From a virus, in IMG/VR virus record IMGVR_UViG_3300028394_000251, positions 1-28,914 of that record: a stretch of 28,914 nt of DNA. One strand, written 5' to 3'. The notes beneath the pieces are model-generated. The model was not told the origin of the DNA, searched no databases, and worked only from the letters and a program-made list of their open reading frames with translations. Made by a program: the position numbers and the translations under genes. Below are positions 27,192-28,914 of the stretch, one piece after another. The first letter of the stretch is position 1. Each line of letters starts with the position of its first letter.

Positions 27192-28914
27192 CTACGCAGT
27201 CTTCAGATACTTAATCGCGCTGCTGAGCATGACGTGCGAGTCCATGCGCTTGTACCAGCGGAAACCAATCTGGCCAATGTCTGCATAGCGTTCGTTCAAA
27301 CGCACAAACGAAAGGCCGCCGAAGTCAGCGATCCAGAAGTACGACATGTCACCGAAGGCAATAACCTTCTTGCCTGTAGCGATCGTGTCAACAGTGCTCA
27401 GCGTGTACACCGGGCGACCGAGGATCGTGTCGGGCTGCCCCTGCGCAAGACCTGGCTGCCAGAGATACGCACCGGTCGTCGAGGATTCGCGGAACTTGCG
27501 AATGACCTTCAGCGTAGCGTCGTTCATCACCCATACTGCGCGCTGACGATACTCGGAAGAAAGCGAATGATACGTATCGATGATTTCATCTGCCGTAATC
27601 GCATTGGTCGCAGCAGCAGTGATACCCACAGTGCCGCCAACCATCACACCCTGTGGCGCACTTGAACCTGTGCCAGTACCGAAGGCTGTATTCTCAGCCT
27701 TCACAAAACGATTCACCGCATCAGGCGCAAGGATCATGTTAAAAATGTCCAAGCGTGAATCGCTCAGCAGTTCATCGGTGGCAAGCGAAACTGCTGTGTA
27801 CTTGTAAGGGATGAACTCGACTTCACCGATCGTCGGATACTCTTCCGAGAAGCTGGTGGATTCAGCCTTGATGATGGCGGCCGTAGTGGCATTCGTCATC
27901 GTAGGAACGCGGAAGCTGTTCGTGCCATTGATGCTCAGCACACGCGCACCAGCAGTACGAAGGATTGATGCTTCGTTGATCGAGGTAACAAGATCATTGC
28001 TGTAACCGCGCGGGACAAGGTATCCACCATCCGCAGCAGTCCCCTCGTTCGCCGCCTTAATTGCAGACGCATCACCGAAGCGCATGTACTGCTCGAACGC
28101 CTTAATAGCACTTTCGTTCTTCGCTTCCGCGGATTCAGCACCTTTTCCAGTGTTGACAGAGAACGAAGGACGCTGCGTCTCAACGAAACGCTTTTCGAGA
28201 TCAGCAATCTGCGCCTTCACCGCGCTAAGCTCGTCGTTCTTTTCGACCTTGACTTCTTCTACTTTGTTCTCTTCCATTTTTGTTTCACTCTTTGCCGCCG
28301 ATGTTCCATCATAAATAATGGAATCATTAGGCTGCACTTGTTCTGTTTGAATATCTTGCGAATCGATCTGATTCAGCATTTCGTCAAGTGATGCCTTCAT
28401 TGCAAGCAGTCGTTCACGATTTTTATAATTGAACGTCTTGCCTGCTTTGAGCGCTTCATCTTCGCCCGATGCTTCAATTTCGATTTCTTCAAAAAGCGCC
28501 TTGGCTGCTGCCATTGCAACCGCGCGCTGGTTGATTGCTGTGCTGGCTGTCTCTGCGTCCATCAGTGATAGCGCGAAGATTGGCCAGGAGGAAACCCTAC
28601 CTGGTTTCCCAACGATGCCAGTCGGTCGCACCAGGTGCGCACTGGAATCAGACGACGCACGAGCAAGGCCTGCCTTTGCTGCGTCGTAGACTGCCTGCGC
28701 TTTATCATGCGCAGCATTGAGCGTGACCTTGAACATGTGACCAGCGTCTGTGACGCCGCTGTAAACAGCAGTGCCCAAACGCTGCACTGACTTGGCGGCA
28801 CGTTCAGCGAATCCATGGTAGTAGAGCGCTGGCACTTCATCGCCTACGCTCAGCCCGATGTCTGTATTCGCGTCGAATGACTGACCTTGACGATCAGATC
28901 CGAATGGGAGGCCG
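27192..28914 (-). CDS. Prohead protease-major capsid protein fusion, N-terminus cut by window edge
   Basis: 573 visible residues, open at the right edge. Residues before about 150 follow the HK97 prohead protease pattern: DIGLSVGDEVPALYYHGF with a likely catalytic His, QRLGTAVYSGVTDAGHMFKV, KAGLARASSDSSAHLVRP with candidate Ser, and SSWPIFALSLMD. A charged coiled-coil scaffold-like delta region follows (VEEVKVEKNDELSAVKAQIA). From about residue 290 the HK97 capsid fold begins (GGYLVPRGYSNDLVTSINEA; SFRVPTMTNATTAAI; EYPTIGEVEFIPYKYTAVSL; GTGTGSSAPQGVM; FRWYKRMDSHVML). Both functions are thus in one frame with no stop between them; a separate capsid start at an internal Met (MKASLDEML or MEENK) cannot be excluded. 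Confidence 0.9.
   Translation of the reverse strand, partial: GLPFGSDRQGQSFDANTDIGLSVGDEVPALYYHGFAERAAKSVQRLGTAVYSGVTDAGHMFKVTLNAAHDKAQAVYDAAKAGLARASSDSSAHLVRPTGIVGKPGRVSSWPIFALSLMDAETASTAINQRAVAMAAAKALFEEIEIEASGEDEALKAGKTFNYKNRERLLAMKASLDEMLNQIDSQDIQTEQVQPNDSIIYDGTSAAKSETKMEENKVEEVKVEKNDELSAVKAQIADLEKRFVETQRPSFSVNTGKGAESAEAKNESAIKAFEQYMRFGDASAIKAANEGTAADGGYLVPRGYSNDLVTSINEASILRTAGARVLSINGTNSFRVPTMTNATTAAIIKAESTSFSEEYPTIGEVEFIPYKYTAVSLATDELLSDSRLDIFNMILAPDAVNRFVKAENTAFGTGTGSSAPQGVMVGGTVGITAAATNAITADEIIDTYHSLSSEYRQRAVWVMNDATLKVIRKFRESSTTGAYLWQPGLAQGQPDTILGRPVYTLSTVDTIATGKKVIAFGDMSYFWIADFGGLSFVRLNERYADIGQIGFRWYKRMDSHVMLSSAIKYLKTA

Overview
The window is most of the genome of a tailed double-stranded DNA phage of siphovirus type. 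It has HK97-type head genes, a tape measure gene, a tail-chaperone frameshift and a large terminase. Genes are tightly packed, often with ATGA, GTGA or TGATG overlaps. Base composition is moderate, slightly GC-rich. The host cannot be read from the sequence. The two apparently leaderless promoters and the C39-SH3-glycosidase lysin would fit a host outside the enterobacteria (Chloroflexota, Deinococcota or Actinomycetota, for example), but this is a weak inference. The large terminase runs off the left edge and the prohead protease-capsid gene off the right edge, both on the minus strand. Only the rest of terL, a portal gene and the protease N-terminus are missing, so the window is probably a circular or circularly permuted genome of about 31-33 kb opened between terL and the capsid gene.

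Layout. (1) 1-6490, minus: lysis, DNA modification and packaging, transcribed leftwards: two holin-like membrane proteins, a beta-class DNA methylase, a C39 peptidase-SH3-glycosidase lysin, an unknown protein, a ParB-DUF4417 fusion, a small basic coiled-coil protein, TerS and TerL. (2) 6491-6721: a 231-bp gap with a minus-strand terminator, a weak promoter candidate and a 14-bp direct repeat. (3) 6722-12678, minus: XRE regulator, lambda-O-like initiator carrying an iteron origin, helicase-loader-like protein, C5 methyltransferase with a second long gene overprinted on it, two zinc-ribbon proteins, dCTP deaminase, HTH protein, SSB and a VRR-NUC nuclease. (4) 12679-12759: back-to-back promoters whose -10 boxes place the transcription start on the start codon of both flanking genes. 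(5) 12760-18125, plus: small early genes, an ERF annealing protein, an OB-fold/DUF559 nuclease fusion, several tiny genes, a structured RNA with terminator ahead of a secreted 3D-like protein, and a terminator-flanked accessory gene. (6) 18197-28914, minus: tail fibre, repeat-rich tail protein, distal tail protein, tape measure, G/GT frameshift pair, major tail protein, tail-completion and connector proteins, two glycosyltransferases and the protease-capsid fusion.

Replication looks lambda-like: an O-type initiator with its own origin, a helicase loader and SSB, with no phage helicase or polymerase in view. Recombination would use ERF with the OB-nuclease and VRR-NUC. Two orphan methylases suggest defence against host restriction. 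A repressor-type switch region is present but no integrase is seen. No gene-free stretch exceeds 300 bases, and I saw no tRNA, CRISPR array or insertion sequence.

The strongest unexplained signals are: the same-strand overprinted gene in the C5 methyltransferase; a short RNA whose terminator loop is complementary to its own 5' end; two RBS-proximal hairpins with mutually complementary 7-nt loops; and the paired leaderless promoters.
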